A stretch of DNA of 64,000 nt from an uncultured Bradyrhizobium sp. (GTDB lineage Bacteria; Pseudomonadota; Alphaproteobacteria; Rhizobiales; Xanthobacteraceae), in NCBI RefSeq assembly GCF_936928535.1, contig NZ_CAKZHY010000055.1, forward strand, positions 1 to 64,000. The letters run 5' to 3'. This document shows, piece by piece, positions 25,622-33,974 of this stretch; positions within the stretch are counted from its first letter, which is position 1, and each line of letters starts with the position of its first letter. The notes under the pieces were generated by a model. That model was not told the DNA's origin, ran no database searches, and was given only the letters and a program-made list of their open reading frames with translations. A program made the translations under genes and the position numbers.

Positions 25622-26407
25622 TCACGTAACCAAATGCATCCCCGCATCCATGCGCACGACCTCGCCGGTCATGTTGCTGGAGGCCGGCATCGCCAGGAAG
25701 CAGACGAGCTGCGCGATGTCTTCGGCTGAAGAGGCGACTTTCAGCGGCACCTTCGCCACCACGCTGTCGCGCACCTGTTTTGCCTGTTCCTCGCCGCGCC
25801 CCTTGGTGAACCAGGGCGTGTCAATATAGCCGGGGCAGACCGTGTTGACGCGAATCAAGGGCGCCAGCGCACGCGAGAGCGACAGCGTCATCGTGTTGAG
25901 CGCGCCCTTGCTTGCAGCATACGCAATGGACGAGCCGACGCCGCTGATGCCGGCGACGGAGGAAATGTTGACCACGGCTGACGGTCGCCCGGATCCGTTT
26001 GCACCGGCCTCGAGCAGACTGCGCGCCGCACGCACCATCTGGAACGGTCCGATGGTGTTGACGCCGTACAAGCGCTGGAAATCTTCCGCCGAGAGCCCGT
26101 CAAGATTGCCATGGGCGACATGCTTGGTGGTGCCGGCATTGTTGACGAGGATGTCGAGCTTGCCCCAGCCGCTCGCGGCCGCGACGATCCTGCGGCAATC
26201 GTCATCCTTCGAGACGTCGCCCTGAGCAACCAGCACTTCCGCGGCGCCCGCCTTGCGGCAGATTTCTGCGGTGGCCTCGGCTTCGGTCTTGCTCGACGAA
26301 TAGTTGATGACGAGCCGCGCCCCGTTGCTTGCGAGAATCTCCGCGGTCGCCGCGCCGAGACCGGATGCGGACCCCGTCACGATTGCGCACAAACTGTCCT
26401 TGGCCAT
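25622..26407 (-). CDS. Short-chain dehydrogenase/reductase
   Basis: A 261-residue classical SDR. AIVTGSASGLGAATAEILAS holds the TGxxxGxG cofactor motif (residues about 9-16); LDILVNNAGTT is the NNAG motif; VVNISSVAGISGVGSSIAYAASKGAL gives the catalytic Ser-Tyr-Lys (Tyr near 162, Lys 166); VNTVCPGYIDTPWF closes the site. ATG 26407 is preceded by AAGGAAA; a longer frame begins at 26476 in the promoter. The divergent acyl-CoA dehydrogenase gene and the palindrome at 26479-26493 suggest joint control. It could act as a 3-hydroxyacyl-CoA dehydrogenase of the neighbouring beta-oxidation-like route; that is inference. Confidence 0.88.
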   Translation of the reverse strand: MAKDSLCAIVTGSASGLGAATAEILASNGARLVINYSSSKTEAEATAEICRKAGAAEVLVAQGDVSKDDDCRRIVAAASGWGKLDILVNNAGTTKHVAHGNLDGLSAEDFQRLYGVNTIGPFQMVRAARSLLEAGANGSGRPSAVVNISSVAGISGVGSSIAYAASKGALNTMTLSLSRALAPLIRVNTVCPGYIDTPWFTKGRGEEQAKQVRDSVVAKVPLKVASSAEDIAQLVCFLAMPASSNMTGEVVRMDAGMHLVT

Positions 26408-26478
26408 CCGGATTTCCTTCCCGTGTTGATGTGGCGCCTTGTTTAGCGAGTTTGCGGCGCCCTGCAAATCGAGCAAAC

Positions 26479-26493
26479 TCCGCTAAGCGGAAT
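26479..26493 (+). promoter_or_regulatory. Operator-like palindrome in the SDR / acyl-CoA dehydrogenase divergent promoter
   Basis: TCCGCTAAGCGGAAT contains the palindrome TCCGCT-A-AGCGGA. The same sequence with one substitution occurs at 32981-32995 ahead of the LivK-type binding protein gene of the same cluster. It lies 72 bases from the SDR start and 170 bases from the dehydrogenase start. No regulator gene is adjacent, so the factor is unknown. Confidence 0.5.
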
Positions 26494-26662
26494 TAGTCCA
26501 GACCGCTGCTCGGGCTGTTTCTTGCCCCATGCTGGCGCCGCAGATGGGCTTGCGATCAACGCTTGTCAGGGCCATGGCTTTTTCGGATCATCGGGCGCAA
26601 GAAGAGATTGCGCGACGCCCCCTTTGGGCAGGACGCGCCAATGGCAAAACACGGGGAACGCT

Positions 26663-27727
26663 GTGGCGGAGAGTGACAATATCGTCGTCGAGACCGCGGA
26701 AAAAATCTTCGCCGATCTCGCCGATCCGCAAACCATCAACAACGACAAGAAGGCTTCGTGGCAGGCGCCGCTGTGGCAGGCGCTCAGCGAAGCCGGCTTG
26801 CCCTTGTCGTGGGTCCCCGAAGATCTCGGCGGCTCCGGCGCCAGCCTGGCCGACGGTTTTGCGCTGCTGAACGCCGCCGGACGTTTCGCGGTTGCGGTTC
26901 CCCTGGCCGAAACCATGCTCGCGGGCTGGCTGCTGGCGCAGGCGAAGATCGCCTCGCCCGAAGGCGAGATGACGGTGCTGCCGGCCTCGCCAAAGGATCG
27001 CATCAGCGTTGATGCCGATGGCGCTCTCACCGGCCGCTGCCGCGGCGTGCCCTTTGCGAAATCGGCCAAGCATTTTGCGGTGCTGGCGCATGGCAAGAAC
27101 GGCGTTTCGATCGCGCTTGTGGATGCCAGCAAGGCGCGAACCGAATCCGGCCTCAATGTCGGCTACGACCACAGCGACACCGTAACGCTCGACAAGGTCC
27201 AGCCTGTCACCATCAAGGCCGCGCCTGATGGTGTCGACCAGACCAATCTGATGCTGATGGGCGGCGTGGCGCGCAGTCTTCAGATCGCTGGCGCGCTGGA
27301 GTCCATGCTCGATATCTCCGTGCGCTATTCCAACGAGCGCGTCGCCTTCGAGAAGAAGATCTCGAAATTCCAGGCGGTGCAGCACAATCTCGCGCGCCTC
27401 GCCGGCGAATCTGCCGCCGCACTTGCCGCCGCGACATCGGCGGCTGATGCCATCGCGAATGCTGGGAGCTTCGACGACGAGGTCTATCTCGAAGCCGCCG
27501 CGGCAAAAATCCGCTGCGCGGAAGCTGCGGAAAAGGGCGGTGGCATCGCGCACCAGGTTCACGGCGCGATCGGCTTCACCATCGAGCACATCCTGCACCG
27601 CTATTCGCTGCGGGCGCTGGCCTGGCGTGACGATTTCGGCTCGGAGAGCTACTGGGCCGTCGAGCTCGGCAAGCTGGTCGCGCGCCGAGGCGCCGATGAA
27701 TTGTGGCCGCTCGTGGCGTCGCGCTGA
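26663..27727 (+). CDS. Acyl-CoA dehydrogenase family protein (first of a pair)
   Basis: A 354-residue protein of the acyl-CoA dehydrogenase fold. The N-terminal domain has LSWVPEDLGGSGASLADGF (about residues 47-65); the C-terminal helical domain has YSNERVAFEKKISKFQAVQHNLARLA and VHGAIGFTIEHILHRYSLRAL. A typical catalytic Glu segment is not obvious, and the middle domain is degenerate, as in the non-catalytic-looking partner of heterodimeric steroid/acyl-CoA dehydrogenases (FadE pairs). GTG 26663 is chosen for GGGGAA 6 bases upstream; a longer frame opens at 26522. The second dehydrogenase follows 16 bases later, so a heterotetramer with it is likely. Confidence 0.8.
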   Translation: MAESDNIVVETAEKIFADLADPQTINNDKKASWQAPLWQALSEAGLPLSWVPEDLGGSGASLADGFALLNAAGRFAVAVPLAETMLAGWLLAQAKIASPEGEMTVLPASPKDRISVDADGALTGRCRGVPFAKSAKHFAVLAHGKNGVSIALVDASKARTESGLNVGYDHSDTVTLDKVQPVTIKAAPDGVDQTNLMLMGGVARSLQIAGALESMLDISVRYSNERVAFEKKISKFQAVQHNLARLAGESAAALAAATSAADAIANAGSFDDEVYLEAAAAKIRCAEAAEKGGGIAHQVHGAIGFTIEHILHRYSLRALAWRDDFGSESYWAVELGKLVARRGADELWPLVASR

Positions 27728-27743
27728 CAGGGAGACGAAACAC

Positions 27744-28904
27744 ATGACCGCTGCCCTCCGTTTCGATCCGATCCGCCTGCCCGAGAAATGCGAGCAACTG
27801 CGCAAGGAAGTGCGCGCCTTCCTCGCCGAGGAAATCGCCGCCGGGACCTTCGATCCGCACAAGCCCAACCGCGAAGACACCGACGTGCCGGAATTTTCCC
27901 GCAAGGTCGGCGCCAAGGGGTGGCTCGGCATGACCTGGCCGAAAAAATATGGCGGCCAGGAGCGCTCCTTCCTCGAGCGTTACGTGGTGACCGAGGAGAT
28001 GCGCGTCGCCAACGCGCCGACGCGGCGCTTCTTCGTCGCCGACCGCCAGAGCGGCCCGGTGCTGCTGAAATACGCCCCTGAACATATCAAGATGGACATC
28101 CTGCCGCGCATCTGCCGCGGCGAGATCTGCTTTGCCATCGGCATGAGCGAGCCGAACTCCGGCTCGGATCTGTTTGCGGCGAAGACGCGCGCGACCAAGA
28201 CCGACGGCGGCTACCTCATCAACGGCACCAAGATCTGGACCTCGTCGGCGCATATCGCCGACTACATGATTGCGATCTTCCGCACTTCGCCGCCGACCAA
28301 GGAGAACCGCCGTCACGGCCTCACCCAGTTCTTGGTCAAGATGAAGCAGCCGGGCATCAAGGTGAACCCGATCGGCCAGATCACCGGCCAGTACGAATTC
28401 AACGAGGTGGTCTTCACCGATTTCTTCGTCCCTGATGATCACGTGCTCGGCGAAGTCGACGGCGCCTGGAAACAGGCGACATCAGAGCTCGCCTATGAGC
28501 GTTCGGGGCCCGAGCGCTTCCTCGAGACCTATTACGTGCTGACCGAGCTGGTTCGCGCGGTCGGTCCCAACCCGGATACCCGCAGCGCCGAAGGCATCGG
28601 CCGTCTGGTGGCGCAGCTCCACACCATGCGGCGCATGTCGGTGTCGGTCGCGGGCATGCTGCAGGCCGGCAAGGAGCCGGTGGTCGAGGCCTCCATCGTC
28701 AAGGACATCGGCACGGTCTGGGAGCAGCAGCTTCCGCACCGCGTGCGCGATCTCGCGGCTTTCGTCGAGGAGACCGCGACCAATCGCGAGACGCTGGAGC
28801 GGCAGCTCGACTTCGCGATCAAGACCGCGCCGAAACTCACCATCCAGGGCGGCACCACTGAGGTGCTGCGCGGCATCATCGCCCGCGGGCTTGGCTTGCG
28901 CTAG
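27744..28904 (+). CDS. Acyl-CoA dehydrogenase (second, catalytic member of a pair)
   Basis: A 386-residue dehydrogenase. ICFAIGMSEPNSGSDLFAAK (about residues 126-145) and YLINGTKIWTSSAH form the FAD/acyl site; LSYERSGPERFLETYY-like ELAYERSGPERFLETYY is in the C-terminal domain; LTIQGGTTEVLRGIIARGLG is the C-terminal FAD-binding end. ATG 27744 has GGGAGA upstream; the open frame from 27423 is overlap with the preceding gene. Gene order (two dehydrogenases then a crotonase) matches alpha-proteobacterial clusters for branched, cyclic or steroid side-chain acyl-CoA. Substrate unknown. Confidence 0.88.
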   Translation: MTAALRFDPIRLPEKCEQLRKEVRAFLAEEIAAGTFDPHKPNREDTDVPEFSRKVGAKGWLGMTWPKKYGGQERSFLERYVVTEEMRVANAPTRRFFVADRQSGPVLLKYAPEHIKMDILPRICRGEICFAIGMSEPNSGSDLFAAKTRATKTDGGYLINGTKIWTSSAHIADYMIAIFRTSPPTKENRRHGLTQFLVKMKQPGIKVNPIGQITGQYEFNEVVFTDFFVPDDHVLGEVDGAWKQATSELAYERSGPERFLETYYVLTELVRAVGPNPDTRSAEGIGRLVAQLHTMRRMSVSVAGMLQAGKEPVVEASIVKDIGTVWEQQLPHRVRDLAAFVEETATNRETLERQLDFAIKTAPKLTIQGGTTEVLRGIIARGLGLR

Positions 28905-28943
28905 TCGCGCGGACTGAGCCTGCGCTAACGCTTCGAGGACATC

Positions 28944-29762
28944 ATGACCACTTACAAAGATATCGGCGTCGAGAAAGTCGGGCACGTCGGCACCATCGAG
29001 ATTCGCCGGCCGCCGCTGAACTTCTTTGACATCTCGCTGATCAACCAGATCGCGGATGCGCTCGATGAGTTCGACCGCGACATCGTGATCCGCGCCTCCG
29101 TGTTATCAGCGCAAGGCAAGGCGTTCTGCGCCGGCGCCAATTTTGGTGATCCCGCGCGGCAGGCGCAGGAAGCGCAGGAGGCCGCGAAAAAGGCCAAGGG
29201 CGACCCGGCCGACAGTCTCGGCCCGATCAATCATCTCTACATCCAGGCCGTGCGCATCTTCCGCGCCAAGAAGCCGATCGTCGCCGCCGTGCAGGGCGCG
29301 GCCATCGGTGGCGGCCTGGGCCTTGCGGTCTCGGCCGACTTCCGCGTCACCTGCCCCGAGGCGCGCTTCTCCGCGAACTTCACAAAACTCGGCTTCCATC
29401 CCGGCTTCGGCCTGACGACGACGCTGCCCGAGCTGATCGGCAAGAACAACGCCGAGCTGATGTTCTACACCAGCCGCCGCGTCACCGGCGAAGAAGCCTA
29501 CAAATGGGGCCTCGCCAACGAGTTGGTGCCGCAGGATCAGGTCAAATCCGCGGCAATGAAGCTCGCCGGCGAAATCGCCGAATGCTCCCCGCTCGGCCTG
29601 CTCTCCACCCGCGCCACGATGCGCGCCGGCCTCGCCGACCGCGTCATGGCCGCGACCAATCACGAGCTTGCCGAACAGACGCGCCTGCGCGCGACGGAGG
29701 ACTTTAGGGAAGGCGTGAAGGCGACGGAAGAGCGGCGCGTGGCGATTTTCAAGGGAAGGTGA
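28944..29762 (+). CDS. Enoyl-CoA hydratase/isomerase family protein
   Basis: A 272-residue crotonase. VGTIEIRRPPLNFFDISLINQIA starts the fold; AQGKAFCAGANFGDPAR (about residues 53-69) is the first oxyanion segment; VQGAAIGGGLGLAVSADFRV (about 114-133) the second. The following FSANFTKLGFHPGFGLT replaces the usual catalytic Glu region, with no Glu at the second position, so it may be an isomerase or another crotonase reaction rather than a simple hydratase. ATG 28944 follows CGAGGA. Third gene of the acyl-CoA dehydrogenase operon, 39 bases after the previous stop; a family A repeat follows. Confidence 0.85.
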   Translation: MTTYKDIGVEKVGHVGTIEIRRPPLNFFDISLINQIADALDEFDRDIVIRASVLSAQGKAFCAGANFGDPARQAQEAQEAAKKAKGDPADSLGPINHLYIQAVRIFRAKKPIVAAVQGAAIGGGLGLAVSADFRVTCPEARFSANFTKLGFHPGFGLTTTLPELIGKNNAELMFYTSRRVTGEEAYKWGLANELVPQDQVKSAAMKLAGEIAECSPLGLLSTRATMRAGLADRVMAATNHELAEQTRLRATEDFREGVKATEERRVAIFKGR

Positions 29763-29811
29763 TTGCGGCTATATCCCGCCGTATCACTCGGACGCCTCCA
29801 CAACCTCCGAC

Positions 29812-29942
29812 TTCGTCCCGGCGAAGGCCGGGACCCATACGCCGCAGCAGTCGTTGTTGTGCGAGCTGGTCATTGCCTGTCTTCGCCACACTTCTGCTGC
29901 GGCGTATGGGTCCCGGATCTGCGCTTCGCTTGTCCGGGACGA
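29812..29942. repeat. Intergenic palindromic repeat, family A (copy 3)
   Basis: About 131 bp, closely matching 2134-2265: GTCCCGGCGAAGGCCGGGAC, CCCATACGCCGCAGCAG, the central GTCATTGCCTGTCTTCGCCA, then CTGCGGCGTATGGGTCCCGG and CTTGTCCGGGACGAC. It lies between convergent genes (crotonase stop 29762, VOC-protein stop 29965). Confidence 0.85.
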
Positions 29943-29964
29943 CAGCGGCGTGTGGGGCAACTGC

Positions 29965-30723
29965 TCAACTCCCAACGCGGAACGTCACGCCACCCAGCAA
30001 AAACTCGTTCCCCGCGACCGCAAGCCCTTTCTCTCGCGCGGCATGAAGCACGCTGGCCGCATCGACCACCCGAAACTCCAGCGCGCTCATGATCTCGCTT
30101 GCGCCCTTCACGAAGCGAAACGTCGCGTTGGGCAATCTCAATTCGGCGTCACCATCGGGCGCAATCCCGATGATCTTGCCCCAATGCGCCGCCAGACCTT
30201 GCGGATCCGGGCTCTGCATTTCCACTGCCGTCAGCGCCTGCGTCACATCCTTGCGGATGAACTTTTGCCAATCGGGTCCAGCCGGCGGATAGGCGCCCAA
30301 GATGTCATCGCTGCCTTCGGTGTGATTGAACTCGATAAAGGCCGCGCGGCAGTCGCGAGGATGGAGCTGCACACCGTGATAGGGCGCGTGGTCGATGACA
30401 TTGGCGGTGCGCACGCCAAGTGCATTGGCGTTGCGGCCGCGCTCGTCCGGATCGTTGCAGCAGAAGATCGCCATGTAGCCGCCGCGGCCGCCGGTCTTCT
30501 CGATGAAGCGGCCGGCGGTGGTGCCGTCCTTGAAGGGCGCGACGACCTCCAGCATGATCGTGTCGACCGGGAGCAGCGCGTTCTCCAGGCCGTATTTCGC
30601 GACATTGCCGTCGCGGTAGCAGACCGAAAGGCCCATGATCTCGGCGATGTCCGAGATGACGGGCGCGAGCTGCGGCGCGACCAGACAAATCTGCCGCAGC
30701 CGCATATAGGGCGTCATCGTCAT
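29965..30723 (-). CDS. VOC-family (glyoxalase-like) protein
   Basis: A 252-residue protein with two beta-alpha-beta-beta-beta modules. RLRQICLVAPQLAPVISDIAEI and ALLPVDTIMLEVVAPFKDGTT form the first; a His in NVIDHAPYHGVQLHPRDC and FIEFNHTEGSDDI lie in the second, as in the single-chain Glyoxalase-like domain PF13468. ATG 30723 overlaps the stop of the upstream crotonase gene (ATGA), so the two are translationally coupled. VOC proteins are metal-dependent isomerases, dioxygenases or epimerases; coupling to a crotonase suggests action on an acyl-CoA intermediate, but the reaction is unknown. Confidence 0.75.
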   Translation of the reverse strand: MTMTPYMRLRQICLVAPQLAPVISDIAEIMGLSVCYRDGNVAKYGLENALLPVDTIMLEVVAPFKDGTTAGRFIEKTGGRGGYMAIFCCNDPDERGRNANALGVRTANVIDHAPYHGVQLHPRDCRAAFIEFNHTEGSDDILGAYPPAGPDWQKFIRKDVTQALTAVEMQSPDPQGLAAHWGKIIGIAPDGDAELRLPNATFRFVKGASEIMSALEFRVVDAASVLHAAREKGLAVAGNEFLLGGVTFRVGS

Positions 30724-31508
30724 GCGCCCTTGAAAGACGGCTTGCGCTTTTCGACGAACGCCTTTGCGGCCTCCTTGTGATCCTCGGTGTCGCTGCAGCG
30801 GGTGTGATGGATCGCCTCGCCGTCGAAGCAATCTTCCAGCGGAAGATGCTCTGCGTTGTTGATGTTGCGCTTGATGAAGCCGAGCGCGATCGACGGCCCC
30901 TGCGCCAGCGACATCGCAAGCTCATGCGCCGCAGTGTCGATCTCGGCGTCGGGCACGACCCTGGTCACCATGCCGATCGCATGCGCTTCCCTGGCGGTCA
31001 GCACCGGCGAGGTCAGATAGAGCTCGCGCGCCCGTGCACTGCCGAGCAGCTGGGTCAGGAAATAGGTGCCGCCATAATCGCCGGAGAATCCGACCTTGGC
31101 GAACGCCGTGGTGATCTTGCAGGATTCGGAGGCAACACGCAGATCGCAGGACAGCGCCATCGACAGACCGGCACCGGCTGCGGCGCCGTCGAGCTGCGCC
31201 ACCACGGGCTTTGGCATCTGGTGCAGGATGCGCGAGACCTCCATGCCGCGACGAAGGTTCGCCATTTTCACCTCGAACGGCAGCGGCGCGCGGCCGGCTG
31301 CCATCGACTTGACGTCGCCGCCGACGCAGAACGAGCCGCCGGCGCCCTTGAACAGCACTGCCCGCACCTCGGGATCGTCGGCCGCGCGCCGCGCCGCCTC
31401 GACGAGGCCTGCGACCATCTCGGGGTTGAGCGCATTCTTCCGCTCCGGCCGGTTCATTGTGATGGTGAGCAGCCCGCCTTCGAGCTTCTGCAGGACCATG
31501 TCGTTCAT
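30720..31508 (-). CDS. Enoyl-CoA hydratase/isomerase family protein
   Basis: A 262-residue crotonase. GLLTITMNRPERKNALNPEM is the N-terminal strand pair; GAGGSFCVGGDVKSMAAG (about residues 61-78) and VAQLDGAAAGAGLSMALSCDLRV (about 100-122) are the oxyanion-hole segments; FAKVGFSGDYGGTYFLTQLLG replaces the hydratase Glu with a GDYGG motif, as in PaaG/2-(1,2-epoxyphenyl)acetyl-CoA isomerase-like proteins. ATG 31508 is preceded by GGGAGACG. The stop overlaps the VOC gene. A family C repeat separates it from the downstream-facing binding protein gene. Role: probably isomerisation in an acyl-CoA route. Confidence 0.85.
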   Translation of the reverse strand: MNDMVLQKLEGGLLTITMNRPERKNALNPEMVAGLVEAARRAADDPEVRAVLFKGAGGSFCVGGDVKSMAAGRAPLPFEVKMANLRRGMEVSRILHQMPKPVVAQLDGAAAGAGLSMALSCDLRVASESCKITTAFAKVGFSGDYGGTYFLTQLLGSARARELYLTSPVLTAREAHAIGMVTRVVPDAEIDTAAHELAMSLAQGPSIALGFIKRNINNAEHLPLEDCFDGEAIHHTRCSDTEDHKEAAKAFVEKRKPSFKGA

Positions 31509-31540
31509 GGGACGTCTCCCTTGTTGTTTGATTTGCTCTG

Positions 31541-31636
31541 TCGTTCCGGGGCTCGCGAAGCGAGAACCCGGAACCTCGAGATCCCCAGGTGCGCAATTGC
31601 GCACCATAGTTCGCGCTAGCCGCGCCCCGGAATGAC
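31541..31636. repeat. Intergenic palindromic repeat, family C (copy 3)
   Basis: About 96 bp: TCGTTCCGGGGCTCGCGAAGCGAGAACCCGG and CCTCGAGATCCCC as in other copies, extended by a second hairpin GGTGCGCAATTGCGCACC, ending CCCCGGAATGAC. It lies in the minus-strand transcript between the binding protein gene (stop 31645) and the crotonase gene. Confidence 0.8.
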
Positions 31637-31644
31637 GCTTCGCG

Positions 31645-32850
31645 TCACTTTTTGACCAGCGGGCAGCGCGACTGCTCCAGCGACTGGAACGCTTCGCTGC
31701 CGGGCACGGTGGCGAGCAGCTTGTAATCGTCCCAGCGGCCTTTCGATTCCGACGGCTTCTTGACCTCGAACAGGTACATGTCGTGCACCATGCGGCCGTC
31801 CTCGCGGATCTTGCCGTTGTGGGCGAAGAAGTCGTTGATCGGCGTGTCCTTCATCACCTTCATGACCGCGGCGGCATCGGTCGTGCCCGCCGCCTTCACC
31901 GCTTTCAGATAGTGCATGACAGAGGAATAGACGCCGGCCTGCGCCGAGGTCGGCGGCCGCTTCACGCGCTCCATGAAGCGCTTCGAGAAGGCGCGCGTCT
32001 CGTCGTTCATGTCCCAGTAGAAGGCTTCGGCCAGCAAGAGCCCCTGCGCGGTCTCGAGCCCGATCGAGTCGATGTCGGTGACGAAGGCCAGCAGCGGCGA
32101 GACCTTCTGGCCTCCCTTCATGATGCCGAACTCGGCCGACTGCTTGATGGCGTTGACGGTGTCACCGCCGGCATTCGCGAGCCCGATCACCTTGGCTTTC
32201 GACGCCTGCGCCTGCAGCAGGAACGAGGAGAAATCCGACGTGTTGAGCGGATGGCGCACGCTGCCGAGCACCTTGCCGCCGGTCTTGGTGACGACGGCGC
32301 TGGTGTCCTTCTCCAGATCCTGGCCGAAGGCGTAATCCGCAGTGAGGAAGAACCAGGTGTCGAGGCCCGACTTCACGGCCGCAAGGCCGGTCACATTGGC
32401 CTGCCCGTAGGTGTCGAACACGTAGTGGATGGTGTAGGGACCGCAGGCCTCGTTGGAGAGACGGATCGAGCCCGGGCCATTGTACATGATGATCTTGCCT
32501 CGCGCCTTCGCGATCTCGCCGGCGGCCAGCGCGGTTGCAGAGGCTGCGACGTCATAGATCATCTCGACGCCCTGATTGTCGATCATGTCGCGGGCGATGT
32601 TGGCGGCAAGGTCGGCCTTGTTTTGATGGTCGGCCGCCAAGACCTCGATCTTGCGGCCCAACACCTCGCCGCCAAAATCTTCCACCGCCATCTTGGCCGC
32701 AGTCTCGCTGCCGGGGCCGGTGATGTCGGCGTAGAGGCTCGACATGTCGAGGATGCCGCCGATCTTGAGCGGAGGCTTGTCCTGCGCCTGCACGGCGCTC
32801 GCGCTGAGGGCAAACGCAGCGGCGAAAATGCCCGACAAAATATGCTTCAT
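31645..32850 (-). CDS. ABC transporter substrate-binding protein (LivK/branched-chain type)
   Basis: A 401-residue periplasmic protein. A signal peptide covers residues 1-22 (HILSGIFAAAFALSASAVQA). The mature part opens LKIGGILDMSSLYADITGPG, with DHQNKADLAANIARDMIDNQGV, the standard Peripla_BP_6 opening, and WFFLTADYAFGQDLEKD. ATG 32850 has GGGAGG 7 bases upstream. No permease or ATPase genes are adjacent, so it is an orphan binding protein for a transporter encoded elsewhere, as is common in Bradyrhizobium. The acyl-CoA cluster context suggests an aromatic or organic-acid ligand. A palindrome shared with 26479-26493 lies 131 bases upstream. Confidence 0.88.
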   Translation of the reverse strand: MKHILSGIFAAAFALSASAVQAQDKPPLKIGGILDMSSLYADITGPGSETAAKMAVEDFGGEVLGRKIEVLAADHQNKADLAANIARDMIDNQGVEMIYDVAASATALAAGEIAKARGKIIMYNGPGSIRLSNEACGPYTIHYVFDTYGQANVTGLAAVKSGLDTWFFLTADYAFGQDLEKDTSAVVTKTGGKVLGSVRHPLNTSDFSSFLLQAQASKAKVIGLANAGGDTVNAIKQSAEFGIMKGGQKVSPLLAFVTDIDSIGLETAQGLLLAEAFYWDMNDETRAFSKRFMERVKRPPTSAQAGVYSSVMHYLKAVKAAGTTDAAAVMKVMKDTPINDFFAHNGKIREDGRMVHDMYLFEVKKPSESKGRWDDYKLLATVPGSEAFQSLEQSRCPLVKK

Positions 32851-32980
32851 TGAAACAACCTCCCTTGATTGCCTTGCTCTGAATGGCGGCTTGATCATTG
32901 CTATTCCGACAATCATGCCGCATGCGCAAGAGAGCAGCAAGCAGAAGCGCGATGCGCATCTCGCGCGCGCTGTTTTGTTT

Positions 32981-32995
32981 TCCGCAAAGCGGAAT
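32981..32995 (-). promoter_or_regulatory. Operator-like palindrome ahead of the LivK-type gene
   Basis: TCCGCAAAGCGGAAT, within the palindrome TTCCGC-AAA-GCGGAA (32980-32994). It matches 14 of 15 bases of the motif at 26479-26493. Upstream of the minus-strand binding protein and of the plus-strand nuclease-like gene; likely bound by the same unidentified regulator. Confidence 0.5.
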
Positions 32996-33020
32996 GGTGA
33001 TGTATGGACAAATATCTCCA

Positions 33021-33100
33021 CGTCATTGCGAGCGCGGCGAAGCAATCCAGACTGCCTCCGCGGAAAGATTCTGGATTGCCTCGCTGCGCTCACAATGACG
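33021..33100. repeat. Intergenic palindromic repeat, family B (copy 2)
   Basis: About 80 bp: CGTCATTGCGAGCGCGGCGA and CAATCCAGACTGCC on the left, CTGGATTGCCTCGCTGCGCT and CACAATGACG on the right. Same outer arms as 4673-4791. It lies between divergent genes. Confidence 0.8.
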
Positions 33101-33175
33101 GAGTGTGAGGAAACGTCTTCGTTGCCCGCTATACTTGGGGTAAGGCTAGGGCCTAACGCAACCTCTCCGGGTCTC

Positions 33176-33946
33176 GTGACGCAACGACTCTCCCTCATCG
33201 TCGCAAGCCTTCTCCTCGCGGGTCACGCTGCGTTCGCCGCGCCGTGTCAATTCGAGGCACAAGGCGAAGGCCGCGTTGCCGCCATCACCGACGCACGCAG
33301 CGTTCGGCTCGATGACGGTCGCGAAGTCCGTCTCACCGGCATCGAGGCGACTTCGACGACGAAGCAGGCGCTGACCTCACTGTTGGTCGGCCGCGACGTC
33401 GTCCTGCGCGGCATCGACGACACGCCCGATCGTTATGGTCGGCAAGGCGCGCTCATCTTCATCGGCGAGAGCGAGACGTCCGTGCAGGCCAAGCTGCTCG
33501 CCCAGGGCGATGCCCTCGTCTCCGCCGAGATCACCGACAAAGACTGCGCGGCTGCCCTGATGGTGTCGGAGGCCGAGGCGAGGCGCCAAAAAAAGGGCAG
33601 TTGGGCTGACCCGTCGGCCATAAAAAACGCGGAAAGTCCGGACGATATTTTGGCGGGGATCGGGCGCTTTATGGTGGTCGAGGGCAAAGTCCTGTCGGTC
33701 CGGCAAGCTGGGGCAATGACCTACCTCAACTTCGGACGGAGCTGGACACGCGGCTTTGCGGTGACTATTTCAAAGCGCAATCTGCCGGCCTTCGAAAACG
33801 CCGGAATGATCCTTAAGTCCCTGGAAAACAGACGTATTCGTGTCCGGGGCTGGGTTGAGGGGACGACGGGGCCGCGTATCGATGTGCTCCGGGTGGGACA
33901 AGTCGAGTTGCTGGGCGCAAACGAGCCGACAGGGGTAAGGCCTTAA
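33176..33946 (+). CDS. Exported thermonuclease-fold (SNase-like) protein
   Basis: A 256-residue protein if GTG 33176 is used, giving a signal peptide (RLSLIVASLLLAGHAAFA, about residues 4-21) cleaved before APCQFEAQG. An ATG at 33095 would add 27 residues, partly encoded by a repeat. The body shows the SNase-like beta-barrel pattern: VRLDDGREVRLTGIEATS, VVLRGIDDTPDRYGRQGALI, and AKLLAQGDALVSAE. The catalytic Arg-Glu-Arg set of staphylococcal nuclease is not complete. The C-terminal part (ILAGIGRFMVVEGKVLSVRQ) resembles an OB-fold. Nuclease activity is uncertain. It precedes an M48 protease lipoprotein gene by 28 bases. Confidence 0.7.
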   Translation: MTQRLSLIVASLLLAGHAAFAAPCQFEAQGEGRVAAITDARSVRLDDGREVRLTGIEATSTTKQALTSLLVGRDVVLRGIDDTPDRYGRQGALIFIGESETSVQAKLLAQGDALVSAEITDKDCAAALMVSEAEARRQKKGSWADPSAIKNAESPDDILAGIGRFMVVEGKVLSVRQAGAMTYLNFGRSWTRGFAVTISKRNLPAFENAGMILKSLENRRIRVRGWVEGTTGPRIDVLRVGQVELLGANEPTGVRP

Positions 33947-33974
33947 GATCAAGGCCAGGCACGGGTTAAGCGAC

